A stretch of 64,000 nucleotides of DNA. Source: Eutreptiella sp. 'Long Island Sound 2002'. Lineage: Eukaryota > Euglenozoa > Euglenophyceae > Eutreptiales > Eutreptiaceae. The stretch spans positions 946,445 to 1,010,444 of the forward strand of contig OZ038402.1 in NCBI GenBank assembly GCA_964036045.1, in the 5' to 3' direction. Below are positions 34,726 to 43,939 of this stretch, piece by piece (the first letter of the stretch is position 1; every line of letters begins with the position of its first letter). Made by a program: the position numbers and the translations under genes. The notes under the pieces were generated by a model, which was given only the letters and a program-made list of their open reading frames with translations, did not search any database and was not told where the DNA came from.

Positions 34726-35766
34726 TTATGGCCAGGAGAGCCGCCGTGGCTGCCCCCCGACCACTGTCGCAGGCGGCCCAGCAGCCACAGCGCCAGGGTG
34801 TGGGAGAGCAGGACCCAGGACGGGCCCCAAGTAGCCTAGGGACTCTTCCACTGTGTCCGCCCCGCACATAGCAGAACCCCAAAGAGATAGGCAATTGACC
34901 ACCGGAGGCTCCTCGACTCCCGCTCCAGGGCATGGCAAGCCCAATGACTCCAACACTCCATGATCAAGGAAAGCTGTCGCGTAGCGCATGGCAACCCCCG
35001 TAGAAGCCGAGCCTCCCCGCCATTTAAAGTAGGGCAACCCTAGCTTTTGGTTCCAACAAGAGGGTGCGCCTCCTCTCCTGAGGCGGTGCCATGCGTAATC
35101 GCTCCACCGCGACCCGCGGAGGAGAGTGGTGAGGCCTTCCTCAAGGAACCCTCCCCCCCCCCCCTGAAGATGGGCTGTTCGGTGGGGAGGCCTCTTGCAA
35201 TACTCCGACAGGTAGCCAACCCAGGACATGTCAAAGTTCAATGGCGGTCTCCGATGCCATCCTCCGGGGCCCCCCGACTTCGTGCGGTAGAAAGACACCC
35301 CACCCGCCTTAAGCAAGTGGAAGGGGCGGACTGACACCGACTCACCGACCGTCAAAAAGCATCCAGGACAGGACGGCAAGGGCAATGAAGGCGCGGTCCC
35401 TTTCCGAGGCTGCCTGCGGCCACAGGTGGCGGAGCATCTCTGGGGTCGCATAATCCTGCGCCCCTGGCTTGGCACCCCCCCCCCCCCTGCGATGCGCCTG
35501 TGGATGGCGCCGAGAAGGGGTGGGACGATGCACATGTCTTTGAGGGCGCGGACCTCGGCGAAGATGCCCCGCATCCCCGACGTTGAATAGCCTTCGTCCG
35601 ACTTTTCGGCGAGGCACGCTGCCAGAATTTCAGCCATTCCCAGATCCGGGCTCTCCCGCGCCCCGATAGCCGCCAGTTGACCGATGGCTGACCGGTACCT
35701 TTGACGGGTGCTGGGGCGCCGTGCTCGTTCTGACGCCGCCTTCTCCATCTCCTTTGGCGGCCTCAT
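34726..35766 (-). pseudogene. Tyrosine recombinase (YR) of the retroelement, broken
   Basis: The N-terminal core-binding part reads STRQRYRSAIGQLAAIGA. The catalytic part is scattered over two frames: FIALAVLSWMLF (35342-35617), then TVGESVSVRPFHLLKAGG, then DYAWHRLRRGGAPSCWNQKL (HxxR box), FKWRGGSASTGVAMRYATAF (Tyr box). The usual box-I arginine (LRVGE in relatives) appears as LTVGE, one base from Arg. A homopolymer frameshift lies beside it and another at the C-run near 35477. YRs cut and rejoin the circular cDNA of such elements; this copy is almost certainly inactive. Confidence 0.75.
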
Positions 35767-35862
35767 TCCACATCTGCCTGGCTTGGCGAAAGGACGTCGC
35801 CTCCAGGCCCCACACCATGGCCCCTGACGCGTCTGGGCGGCCCTCTGCTCTATGTCGGCAGG

Positions 35863-36341
35863 TCACCCTGCCGCGGGGAAGACACCCCAACTGAGGCGCC
35901 TCTGTCGAACTCGAAGAGTCACGACCTGTGGGGACACGGGAAGTGCCAGTGCCTGCGCTTGCCCTCCTCGACTCTCAGGGACGTGCACTTGCGACAGTCC
36001 CCACTCGGGGCGGCGGTGACCGGGATGTGGTTGCCGGTGGCCGCCACTGACCGCAGGATCCCCTCTTTGGTAAGGAACCTGACCGCACGGTACACGAAGG
36101 CGGCAACCCCCTTCTGCAGGGCTTTGTCCCATGGCAACTTGTCCAGTGTATCCCGATAGGCTAGGGTATCGCCTGGCGGCGGCTGGGCCTCCACCTCTCC
36201 GCCGACATGAGGAGGTCGTGTAGGTGACTGGTTCGCCGCCAAAAACCGCTTGAGTGCCGCTGACGATTCCCGCATCCGCTGCAGAATCTTGTCCCTGCCC
36301 AAAAACTCCTCGATGCCATTGAGCGTCACCTCCGGCACCAC
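35863..36341 (-). CDS. gag-like ORF of the YR element
   Basis: The ORF (140 aa from MVPEVTLNGIEEFLGRDKIL) is the first gene of the element. The middle reads DTLDKLPWDKALQKGVAAFV and RAVRFLTKEGILRSVAATGN. It ends CRKC, a basic stretch, HWHFPC, which could be a C-C-H-C zinc-binding motif as in nucleocapsid-like proteins. Identification as gag rests mainly on position. The start at 36341 is the first Met. Confidence 0.45.
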
Positions 36342-36645
36342 GCTTCTATCGGAGAGCTTTTGGGCCCCGAGTCAAGCCCTCAGGCCCTCTAGTTCCATTT
36401 GCTGCTTCTGTAGAGCCGCTTGAAGCTCGCTCTATAAAGCATCCTCGGGCACTAAAGAGGAGGCGGGAGGGGGGGGCGGCAGCCACTGCTGGAGCTGCTT
36501 CCCCATTTCCACCCTGGTTAGGTGCCTGCTGTGGTCGAGAGGGTGAACGCAACATCATGATCTAGCAATAATTTTTCAAAAGCTTGTAGAAAAGAGCAGT
36601 GGGGGGGGTTGAGGTGGTAAACATAGTTTGGGGGACAAGCTGGTG

Positions 36646-37171
36646 GTATTCTCGTCGTGCAACAAGAAGCAAAGCGCCAGCAAAAGCTCCCGTTGCACGC
36701 TGTGTCAAGAAGAGCCGGCGTGCCGGAGCTGCTCCCAGGCTGGTACATGTTGTGGGGCGTGCCGCACCAACCCACGTTGGCACTTGGAATTCAAGGCAAA
36801 GACGGTCACCAACATCCCTAGTCTACCGGGTATGGCAAGCCTCTTCATGTTGTGCAACCTGTGCATGGTCCGACTTGACTACGATTGTCAGGCGGAGGAG
36901 CCATGGTGCAATCAAGGGGCGGCAAAACTGGATATCCGGCACGGTGGGTCACGCAATGTGTCCCAAAGCGCATAACAATGGGGACCAATGGCTCATGCAT
37001 ACCGTTGCGCTTCCCAAGGAAGCGAACAATGCAGTCGGATGGGCAAAGCAACAACTCGCCGAGCACCGTGGGGAATGGCAACGTGTTCCATGCAAACCTC
37101 CAAATTTGGATGGGACGAAGTACCCGTTCGTTGTACTATTCGCCGTATGTGACCCAACAACCAGAGCGTAG
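36646..37171 (+). CDS. Cys-rich fragment of the transposon-associated family, plus strand
   Basis: The plus-strand frame reads SSRCTLCQEEPACRSCSQAG then TCCGACRTNPRWHLEF, a dense C-x2-C zinc-binding pattern. After a gap another frame reads WAKQQLAEHRGEWQRVPC then LDGTKYPFVVLFAV. The VLFAV end resembles the VLFAI/VLFAK exon ends of loci A and B, so this may be a third, inverted copy of the Cys-cluster and W-C exons. Frames are broken between the two parts. Confidence 0.35.
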
Positions 37172-37202
37172 GATTTGAGGAATATCCCGTTGTCAGGAGC
37201 AA

Positions 37203-38198
37203 GGCGTCTTTGAACTGCACGATGAACTGGCCCCGGTGATTCATTGAGAAGACACACCAACTTGACGAACAAAAGGTGGAGCTGCTTTTGGTCATCCGCT
37301 AAGGACGTTCGCACCCTGTCAAGTTGCTTCATGGCAAACCCGCGAACTTGTGGTAAAAGAGCCCTGTAACCATGCGAAAGCGTTGTCACTTCCTTTGCCT
37401 AAAGACCAAGCAAGTCGTCGAGGTAGAGATCCTAATGAGGGGGCTTCCCCGCGACGGTCTCCCAGTGAAAATTGTTGTGGGCCACCCTAACCTCTTGTCG
37501 TAGCTCATCAATGATGTTGATTGATTCTTGCGCGAGAACGTACCACCACCGTCGATCTGAGTCTTCCAATGTGCCTCCAGCACTGTGGTACCGTCTACCC
37601 CCTTGACACGGTCGTCGAATACCCTAATACTTAGTGGTGGTGGTAGAGAGGGGATGGTAATGGGGTCGTTGTTGTGCGTCACCCATAGCCCAGCGGACGT
37701 TGTTTCTTGCCCATGTTCACTCCATTGGTGAGGGGAGTCACTTCGGAGGGAGTACACGGGACTTGACAAACTTGGATCCTTTTCCATGGACAGGCAAAGG
37801 CGGTGCAGCAAAGGTCCTTGCCATGATGGCTTTTTCCGAGAGGCCCCTTGGGAGGCATCTGCTTGGAGGTCCAAGCACCCGTCGTCATCCAGGTTCTCGA
37901 GGTACACTGTCTCCTGGCGGACATCCCCAGTGACGGTAGCTTGGCCGTACTCAAACAGGTGCTCCAGGTCTTCGCCATTGGGCCGTACCGCCACAAGCTG
38001 CAGATCTGGGTTCCCTTCCAAAATATCGTGTAGCACATCACTGAAGCACCCTGGGGATCGCTTGGGGGTGAACGCGGGCAGCACCTTGACATCCGCCAAG
38101 GCACCATCGCATTGCACCTGCATTCTCTGCCTCTCAAAGATGCATTGTGTGGGCATTTTGGCAGCATGAGCCACCGCTGCCCCCGTCTTGGTCCCCAC
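37203..38198 (-). CDS. N-terminal exons of the transposon-associated protein (copy 1)
   Basis: The 270-aa ORF (37386-38198) has VKVLPAFTPKRSPGCFSDVL then HDILEGNPDLQLVAVRPNGE, an acidic stretch, and THNNDPITIPSLPPPLSI. The same blocks occur in locus B (51830-52330: KDPCAFSDLIAETLRRNPDI and FHVRPSGAE; 51.6 kb: NNDPIWLANLQHLFI), showing homology. Downstream, another frame (37389-37203) reads ALLPQVRGFAMKQLDRVRTS and HLLFVKLVCLLNES, matching the LPRLTAMVTRVKTKL helix of locus B. No enzyme motif is seen. Upstream is the GACAG-repeat tract, probably intron. Confidence 0.55.
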
Positions 38199-38471
38199 AC
38201 TGCCAATCCATCACTTTGCAAGGTTGTCCACTTTTGGCATTGCAATAGAAGAGAGGAGCCAACACAGGTGCTAACACAACACAGGTGCCGTAGACAGATT
38301 TCAAAGCACGGGCTTGTCCGTAGACAGGGGGTGCAAACAAGCTTCAGGACAGGCAGCTGTTGTAAGACAGGTGGCACAAGACAGGGGGGCTGTCGTCCGA
38401 CAGACCCCTTGTGTTGTGCAAAGACAGGGGCTGCTTCGCCGAAACGCAAGCGCACAACGCAACCGCTTGTA
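37303..38471. repeat. 1.17-kb duplication, copy 1
   Basis: It matches 44373-45549 with roughly ten substitutions and one 3-bp indel (by eye). Left boundary at AAGGACGTTCGCACCCTGTC; right boundary after CAACCGCTTGTATAT. Contents: the 3' part of a GACAG-repeat tract (38295-38440) and one exon of the transposon-associated protein family. Confidence 0.95.
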
Positions 38472-38544
38472 TATTCCTTTGGCTACCATCTGTACGTTTC
38501 TGGCCGGAGGCGCGCTTTTGTGGCCCACGGTGTTGCACGTAAGG

Positions 38545-38690
38545 TTTTGAAAACGCGTAGAGCGCGCACAACGCGTACAACACGTACAGACCAAGTAACA
38601 CGCACAGAACGCGTAGCACGCCGAACACGTGCCTCCAGAGGCACGTGCAGAATTGGAATACCGGACCGCGCAGAACGCGCAGCACGTCGC
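38545..38690 (-). other. Degenerate member of the CGCGT intron family
   Basis: Tandem-like GCGTTCTGCG / GTGCTACGCG words with a central GTGCCTCTGGAGGCAC, as in the introns at 40.4-44.2 kb, but without a clear GT start or CTGCAG end. It lies directly beside the right boundary of duplication copy 1. Confidence 0.55.
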
Positions 38691-38846
38691 TTTGCACATG
38701 GGCGCACATTGACGAGGGGCCGCGTCCTCACAGTTGGGTATCCAGCCTACGCGGTTGTCCCCCAGGGTTCGCACTGGTCCCATGGGTAGGGATAGCACAG
38801 GCTCCGCCTCCATGATCGTCTCGTTCAAGCCCCCCATTCCACCACA

Positions 38847-40415
38847 CTACTCCTCATCCTCCTCATCCTCCTCATCCTCCTCGTCCTCCTCATCCTCCTC
38901 GTCCTCCTCGCCTTCCTCGTCCTCCTCGCCTTCCTCGTCCTCCTCGTCCTCCTCGTCCTTCTCGTCCTCCCCGTCCTCTTCGTCCTCCTCATGGTCCTCC
39001 TCCCACACCTCCTCGTCCTCCTCGTCTACCTCCATGTCCCGTGCGCCTTGCACACCTCCATAGCCATGTCCCGGTGCAAAGCACAACACGTGGAATGCCT
39101 TTCCACAACCGGTACATTCATAGCCGGTTTTTCCCCTCTTGCAAAAGTGGCACACACGCCGCCGTTGTGTCGCCACCGGCACGTGTACCTCTTGTCGTAG
39201 GGGGTGGGCAAAGTACCGCCGCCGCAACACTTGCCATTGCCATTCCCACATACTAGTGGTCTCCTTGCAAAGTCCCAATTGCCGACAAGTTGCGAACACA
39301 TTCACAACCGCGTACCGGAGAACGAACGCACGCACCGCGTGGGCCCATGTCATCTGGCGGCTAACCCGCCTCATCTGCAGGGCCATCTGGTTCACACCAT
39401 CGACACCGCGCGACAGTGTGCGGTACGCCGCCACCACGGGGTGCACTTCCCGCCCGCTTCGCCGGTGAGGTGGTCCCTTTCGGGCAAACCACACATTCGT
39501 CAACATCGGCACAACGCGGGGGGGTTTGTGCCCGACCTTCGGATTCTTGTACGTGCACAGACTGTACTTGAAATCCGCAACAGTGCACACCGCCGTCTGC
39601 CCCTCCTGCACCTGCTCCCCGGCCCATGTCACGCCGTACGTGGACCTCTTCGTCATCATGAGGAATTCCCGCTTGTTGGCGGCCAATTCCTTTGCAAGGC
39701 CGTGGGACCCGAAAAAGGAGTCGGCACATAGCACCGTCCCCTCGGGCAGCAATGATGCCCACAACTTCATGATGTTTTTGGCATCGAAGTTTCCCGCCGC
39801 AGTGCCGTAGCGGCGTAGCCGGCCACGTACACCGGTGTACAAATACATGTCCACCACGTACCCCCATGTTGCATCGGCCAGGCAATACAACTTTATCCCG
39901 GTTCGGTGCGGTTTCCGGGCTATGAACATTTTCAAGGGGCCCGCTAGCATCCCCTTGTGGGGCATCACGGACTCATCGCCGCAGGCCCCACCCCCCATGC
40001 ACCACGCTCCCGCCCATTGGCCATTGCAGTCTTCCAGTAGCGAGACGACATCGGTACGTAGCAACCGTTGCAGCAAGTAGTATTGGCGACGCGTCAGCAT
40101 GTTTGCCATATAGGGATTGTATAATAGGCCCTTGCGGTCCCAAACCCCGTCCACCTGCATTGGTCGCACCATCCCCAATAGAATTAGAAATGCATTGTAC
40201 CTAGGTACTAGAGGTAGCAGGTCTGGCCTTCCGTGGTCCCGTAGGGCTTGGCATTGTAGATTCTCTATGGGGGCCATGATATGGTCCCACACCTCGTCCT
40301 CAGTATAGCCGATGAGCCAGGATTCCCCGGGCCGGATACCGTATTGGATATCGGCCGCACAGTCCTCCCGTGGGAGCCTATGGTCGTACAGCGGTGGTTG
40401 AAATTTTGGTGGCAT
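38847..40415 (-). CDS. piggyBac-like transposase
   Basis: DDE_Tnp_1_7 family transposase, which cuts and pastes DNA at TTAA. In the 576-aa frame opened at 40577 the triad is CGDESVMPHKG (Asp201), VLCADSFFGSHGLAKEL (Asp286) and RGVDGVNQM (Asp393). IARKPHRTGIKLYCLADATW and GYVVDMYLYTG are the usual intervening strands. The likely start is Met55 (MPPKFQPPLYDHRLPRE, codon at 40415), because sequence above it is an intron of the CGCGT family. C-terminal to the catalytic core is a zinc-ribbon-like VCHFC..YECTGC..FHVLCF (476-499), as in piggyBac Cys-rich domains. An acidic GAG/GAT tail of about 60 residues ends at the stop at 38847; such a tail is unusual. The frame is intact, so this copy could be active. 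Flanking TTAA-bounded inverted repeats were not identified. Confidence 0.9.
   Translation of the reverse strand: MPPKFQPPLYDHRLPREDCAADIQYGIRPGESWLIGYTEDEVWDHIMAPIENLQCQALRDHGRPDLLPLVPRYNAFLILLGMVRPMQVDGVWDRKGLLYNPYMANMLTRRQYYLLQRLLRTDVVSLLEDCNGQWAGAWCMGGGACGDESVMPHKGMLAGPLKMFIARKPHRTGIKLYCLADATWGYVVDMYLYTGVRGRLRRYGTAAGNFDAKNIMKLWASLLPEGTVLCADSFFGSHGLAKELAANKREFLMMTKRSTYGVTWAGEQVQEGQTAVCTVADFKYSLCTYKNPKVGHKPPRVVPMLTNVWFARKGPPHRRSGREVHPVVAAYRTLSRGVDGVNQMALQMRRVSRQMTWAHAVRAFVLRYAVVNVFATCRQLGLCKETTSMWEWQWQVLRRRYFAHPLRQEVHVPVATQRRRVCHFCKRGKTGYECTGCGKAFHVLCFAPGHGYGGVQGARDMEVDEEDEEVWEEDHEEDEEDGEDEKDEEDEEDEEGEEDEEGEEDEEDEEDEEDEEDEEDEE
38850..39030. repeat. GAG/GAT triplet tract encoding the acidic tail
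   Basis: Plus-strand TCC/TCA/TCG triplets (minus GAG/GAT/GAC) encode an almost pure Glu/Asp tail of the piggyBac transposase. The reading frame is preserved over the whole tract. Confidence 0.85.
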
Positions 40416-40445
40416 CACAAACAAAGATTGTTGAGAAATGAGACT

Positions 40446-40602
40446 CTGTAGAACACGCAACACACCAGTGGCAGTTCCAGAGGCAACAGCAGAGGCAGCA
40501 AAAGCGGAACGTGCAGAACGCGCAGCACACGCAGAACGCGTAACACGACCTCCAGAGGCAGACACAGAAGCAGACACGTAGAGCGCGTATTACACGAAAC
40601 AC
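40446..40602 (-). other. CGCGT-family intron 7 (piggyBac 5' region)
   Basis: Minus strand: GTTTCGTGTAATACGCG start, repeated GCGTTCTGCG words, two GCCTCTGG motifs, and a CGTGTTCTACAG end, followed by AGTCTCATTTC and the ATG at 40415. It matches introns 1-6 of the neighbouring gene in length and motif order. The first base could also be two bases upstream. Confidence 0.7.
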
Positions 40603-40687
40603 AGGCAGGACAGGGGATGGGGCAATGGGGGCGGCAACACGAACAAGTCAATTGTCGCTTTCCTGAAACGGTGTCCGTGCACCCTAC

Positions 40688-40945
40688 ATGGTCCACGCAG
40701 AGCAGCGGCCGCAGCCGCCACCATTCATCCGAACGTCGAAAAAGTATTCACAACGCAATAAATACCGGCGTTGGTGCCCCAATGGAAGCGCCGCCTACCG
40801 ATGCCACCACTGTGGGGTTGGCTGTGAATGTGCTTGCTGGGCCAACGGCACTGGCCTGGAAAAGAAGAGGGGTTGTGAGGTTTGTCTGCCGCGGACCTCA
40901 TCGGGGTCGGGCCACTCATCCCCCTCCTGTGTGTTTGAAAAAATG
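40688..40945 (+). CDS. Orphan zinc-binding exon, plus strand
   Basis: The plus-strand frame reads KYRRWCPNGSAAYRCHHCGV then GCECACWANG and KKRGCEVC, a C-x9-C-x2-C-x3-C-x-C-x10-C-x2-C pattern. It is clearly more protein-like than the opposite strand. It resembles the C-terminal Cys modules of the piggyBac and Harbinger transposases here, so it may be a stranded C-terminal fragment of a plus-strand transposase. Boundaries unknown. Confidence 0.4.
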
Positions 40946-40982
40946 ATGCTTGGGCTGCTCCAACTTAGGTCGGCCCGATTTA

Positions 40983-43786
40983 CTAAATCTGCACTATCTC
41001 GTTCTTCTCCTCCATCTCCTCTCCCGCCGCTGCGGCTTCCTCCGGGGGCTCCTCTCCCATTTCCGCATCGCTCTTCGGCGCCCCGGCGCTCTCTTCCTTG
41101 GCTGCCTCCGGCTCCTGCGGTGGATCCATTGGCGCGGTCGGCTCCTCCTCCGGCTCCGTTTTGATTGGGTGCTGCAGAACACGGAACACGCGTGAAACAT
41201 GCAACCCACCTCTAGAGGCAATCCGAGAGGCACCAAAAAGAAAACGTGTGGAACGCGCAGAACACGGAGAACACGGGGCTCGCATCCAGAGGCACACCCG
41301 GAGGCTACGCGCAAATCCCCTAGAACGCATAGTATTAATGTGCAACGCGCACCTGTGCACCTTCCGTGTGCGGGGGTCCCGTCTCCGGCCCCATCTCCGG
41401 CCTGCCTTGCTGCTCCCCGGACGGTGGCGGTGGTGGCGGAGGTCCTTGCGGCAGTGGCTGGGGTGGTGGGAGTATTGGCGCTGGTGGGATCCCCGGCGGT
41501 GGCGGTGGCTGCAGCATTCCTTGCGGTGGAGGATACGTGGGTGGCGGCGGATAATCCTGGGGCCGGTACCTGTACGGGTCGGACCCATACGGGAGGCTCC
41601 CGGAGGTCGAAGGCATTTCCGGATCCGTCTTCATCGGCTGGTACTCGTACCGCGGCTCATACTCGTATCGCGGCTCATACGGATACCCATGCTGCTGCGG
41701 ATACCCATACTCCTCCCAGGTTGTCTGCAGAACATGCAGAGCGCGCAAAACAGGTAAGACATGGGAAGGCAAATCCAGAGGCAGTCACAGAATCGAACGT
41801 GCAGACCGCGTAGAACGCGTAGGACGCCCAAAGCAGACAGGAGGCAACTCCAGGGGCAAGTGAAAAGACCCGTGCCACGACGCCCAGCACAGGAATGCAC
41901 ACCCGCTGCCTCTTTGCATCCTTTGTTCTCACGAGTGTCCATGCCCCTGTGTCGGGGAGGGTGACACCTCTGTCCTCCGTTAAGGTGTAGGCCATGAGGC
42001 CAGCCATGCGGACCGTGCGCGACCGCTTCTCCTGTACAGACCACGCAAAGCGCGTGCAACACCGGAAGGCACCCCCAGAGGCAACGAAGAGGCGCAACGT
42101 CGGGAACACGTAGCACGCGCAGAACGCCGAAGACGCGCTACACGCTGCACTGGAGGCGTTACAGAGGGAACACGCAACACATGCAGTACACCTGCAAAGT
42201 GTCAGTGGGCATGTCGACAATGTCCTCCGCACCAAACGCACTCAGCTGGTCCATGCTGCGCCGTGGTCGGTATCCAGATGACAGGGCCTCCCCCTTCAAT
42301 TTCGCCAACGGCAGGCCTGCAGCTGCGGGGTCACCGAATTCCGTAGGCCAGTCCGGGGCTCCGACACAGTTCGTGCACACCGACACCCCCTTGATCAACC
42401 CGGTTGCGACTTGGCGGGGTGAGCTGCTGGGGTATCGCTCCTCAAACAGTTCTCTGGCAGCGGCTGTGCTTTGTGCATTCTTCGTGCCACAGCGGAGGAC
42501 CATCTGCACACTGTACGCCCGCACGTCCGTCACCAGAAGCAGCGCCAGGCCCAATTCGCGGCGCGCTTGTGTTTCCTCGGCCAAACACACTTTGTAGTGT
42601 TGGCATACTCGTCCGAGTGACACTTCATATTCCGACTCCAGGGTGCGCTGCATGACCTGCACATCGTTGTCATAGGTGGCCCCGGCTTGGTACTTCTCCC
42701 CTCGGGTTGCACCTGTGGGCATCGTCCTGTGCGGTTCGCCTTCCACTGCGTAACGCACATGCTTGGGCCTCTCCTCCACCTTCTTGCCCTTGCTGCTCTT
42801 CTTCTTGGGTGGACTCTTCGTCTTTTCCTTCTTCTTCTTGGACAGCTCCTCCGGCTCTGGCCTTGCCTCTGGCTTTGCCTCTGGCTTCGCCTTCACAGGG
42901 GTCCCCTTTGTGGCCATGCGGGCAACCACCTCGAGGTGGGTGCTTCGGGGTGCGCGTTGGGCGAGGGAGGGCTCGTCCTCGTCCTTCACACTGGCAGCAT
43001 CACTGCCCTCCTCCTCCTCCTCCTCCTCCGCCTCCTCTGCCTCCTCCGGCTCCTCTTCCGAATCCTCTTCCGACTCGTCCTCATCCGAACTCTCCGTGGT
43101 TCCCTCATCTTGGATCCACGTCCACAGCCGGTCGCGCGGAATCTGTAGAACATGCAGAACATGCAATACACATGGAGGCGACCCCAGAGGCAATACCAGA
43201 GGAAGCACGCAGAGCGCCAAGAACGCGCAAAACGCATAACACACAACCAGAGGCAGATCCAGAGGCAACGGAAAAGGGAACGGATAAAACGGGCAGAACA
43301 CATAAAACACCTTTTTGTATTTCAAGTAGCCATCCTTCTTGTTGCGGACGTCCTGCACCACATGCGGCGCATGTGGCTTGCCCTTCGGGGCCTTGACCTG
43401 TGAAAGGGTGCAAGAGGCGGTAGGGGACAACAGGCAGCGCAAAATAGTGGTCACATGAACCGCAAACCCGTGAACGTGGTACACCTGATACGTTGTGAGG
43501 TTCGTCAACCAAAATTCTTTCTCCTGCTTGTCCTTGGCCCCTTTCTTCTTCCGATTGACCAATCTGGCATGCCACCCCGCTGCGACACAAGGGGGTGAGG
43601 AGGACAGCGGTGCAAGGCGAGAAGCGAGATGAAAACGAAGACACACACACACATACTCGTGGCTTGTTTAATTTGAAAGACAACGAAGGCGTCGTGCTTC
43701 AGTTTCTCCGGATGCTTCCACTCTCCCAGCTTCCCACCCTTCTGCAACCATTGAGAATGTGTGGCGGGGTACAGGGGTGCAGGCAT
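40983..43786 (-). CDS. Unrecognised seven-exon gene with family introns
   Basis: My model on the minus strand: exons 43786-43657, 43579-43485, 43397-43311, 43142-42192, 42031-41870, 41724-41353, 41171-40983. All six junctions keep frame, giving 661 codons with no internal stop. The first intron is phase 1, the others phase 0. Visible parts: N-terminal YPATHSQWLQKGGKLGEW; basic HARLVNRKKKGAKDK; a Glu/Asp-rich block then a Lys-rich block (exon 4); a globular-looking region (YDNDVQVMQRTLESEYEVSL through VSVCTNCVGAPDWP); exon 5 VRMAGLMAYTLTEDRGVTLP; a Pro/Tyr-rich exon 6; and an acidic last exon beginning HPIKTEPEEEP, a SUMO-consensus-like site. Nuclear localisation is plausible from the basic and acidic tracts. 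No family is recognised. Neighbour of the piggyBac gene on the same strand with the same intron family, so they may belong to one element. Confidence 0.7.
41172..41352 (-). other. CGCGT-family intron 6
   Basis: 181 bp, minus strand GTGCGCGTTGCAC..CGTGTTCTGCAG, phase 0 between GAQ and HPIKTEP. Contains TGCCTCTGGATG and TGCCTCTAGAGG. Confidence 0.85.
41725..41869 (-). other. CGCGT-family intron 5
   Basis: 145 bp, minus strand GTCTTTTCACTTG..CATGTTCTGCAG, phase 0 between VVAR and TTWEEYG. Contains TTGCCTCCTG, TACGCGTTCTACGCGGTCTG and TGCCTCTGG. Confidence 0.85.
42032..42191 (-). other. CGCGT-family intron 4
   Basis: 160 bp, minus strand GTGTACTGCATG..GGTCTGTACAG, phase 0 between TDTLQ and EKRSR. 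Contains GTTGCCTCTGGGGGTGCCTT and GCGCGTCTTCGGCGTTCTGC. Confidence 0.85.
43143..43310 (-). other. CGCGT-family intron 3
   Basis: 168 bp, minus strand GTGTTTTATGTG..CATGTTCTACAG, phase 0 between KYKK and IPRDR. Contains four GCCTCTGG-like words and GCGTTTTGCGCGTTCTTGGC. Confidence 0.85.
43398..43484 (-). other. Ordinary intron of the seven-exon gene
   Basis: 87 bp, minus strand GTGTACCACG..CCCTTTCACAG, phase 0. Unlike its neighbours it has no CGCGT words, so the gene mixes two intron types. The 43580-43656 intron (GTATGTGTGTG..GTGTCGCAG) is also ordinary. Confidence 0.6.
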
Positions 43787-43839
43787 GGCTCCTGCACCAT
43801 AAAAGCAGAGCGGCCTATGAATGTTGGGACAAAAACATG

Positions 43840-43939
43840 CTGCAGAGCACGTAGCACGCGTAGAACGGCTCCAGAGGCAACGTCAGAAGCGAAAAGCGAC
43901 AACACACAAAACACCCAACACACGTGGGCAATGTAGCAC
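43840..43939 (-). other. CGCGT-family intron 2
   Basis: 100 bp, minus strand GTGCTACATTGCC..CGTGCTCTGCAG. Contains GTTGCCTCTGGAG. The flanking exons upstream of 43786 are uncertain (possibly 5' UTR). Confidence 0.65.

Larger units (their letters stand above)
31055..36640 (-). mobile_element. Decayed tyrosine-recombinase retroelement (DIRS/VIPER-like)
   Basis: Read on the minus strand it holds a gag-like ORF, a tyrosine recombinase, then reverse transcriptase plus RNase H. A ~80-bp sequence (AGCAATAATTTTTCA.., 31401-31480) recurs at 36564-36645 (call it A). A second block (AGGCACACAAGCACCAAGAC, 31060-31108) recurs at 31489-31540 (call it B). In minus orientation the order is A1 - genes - B1 A2 - B2, the split-direct-repeat layout of PAT/Ngaro-type YR elements, though 285 bp separate A2 and B2. 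The gene order with YR before RT resembles VIPER rather than DIRS or Ngaro. Multiple frameshifts and stops show it is dead. Confidence 0.65.

Noticed and set aside
40416-40577. Start of the piggyBac protein at 40577
   Set aside because: The first 54 residues translate the CGCGT-family intron; MPPKFQ at 40415 is the better start.
42159-43652. Single 497-aa ORF as the gene product
   Set aside because: It reads through two or three introns; the spliced model keeps frame at every junction and removes the repetitive segments.
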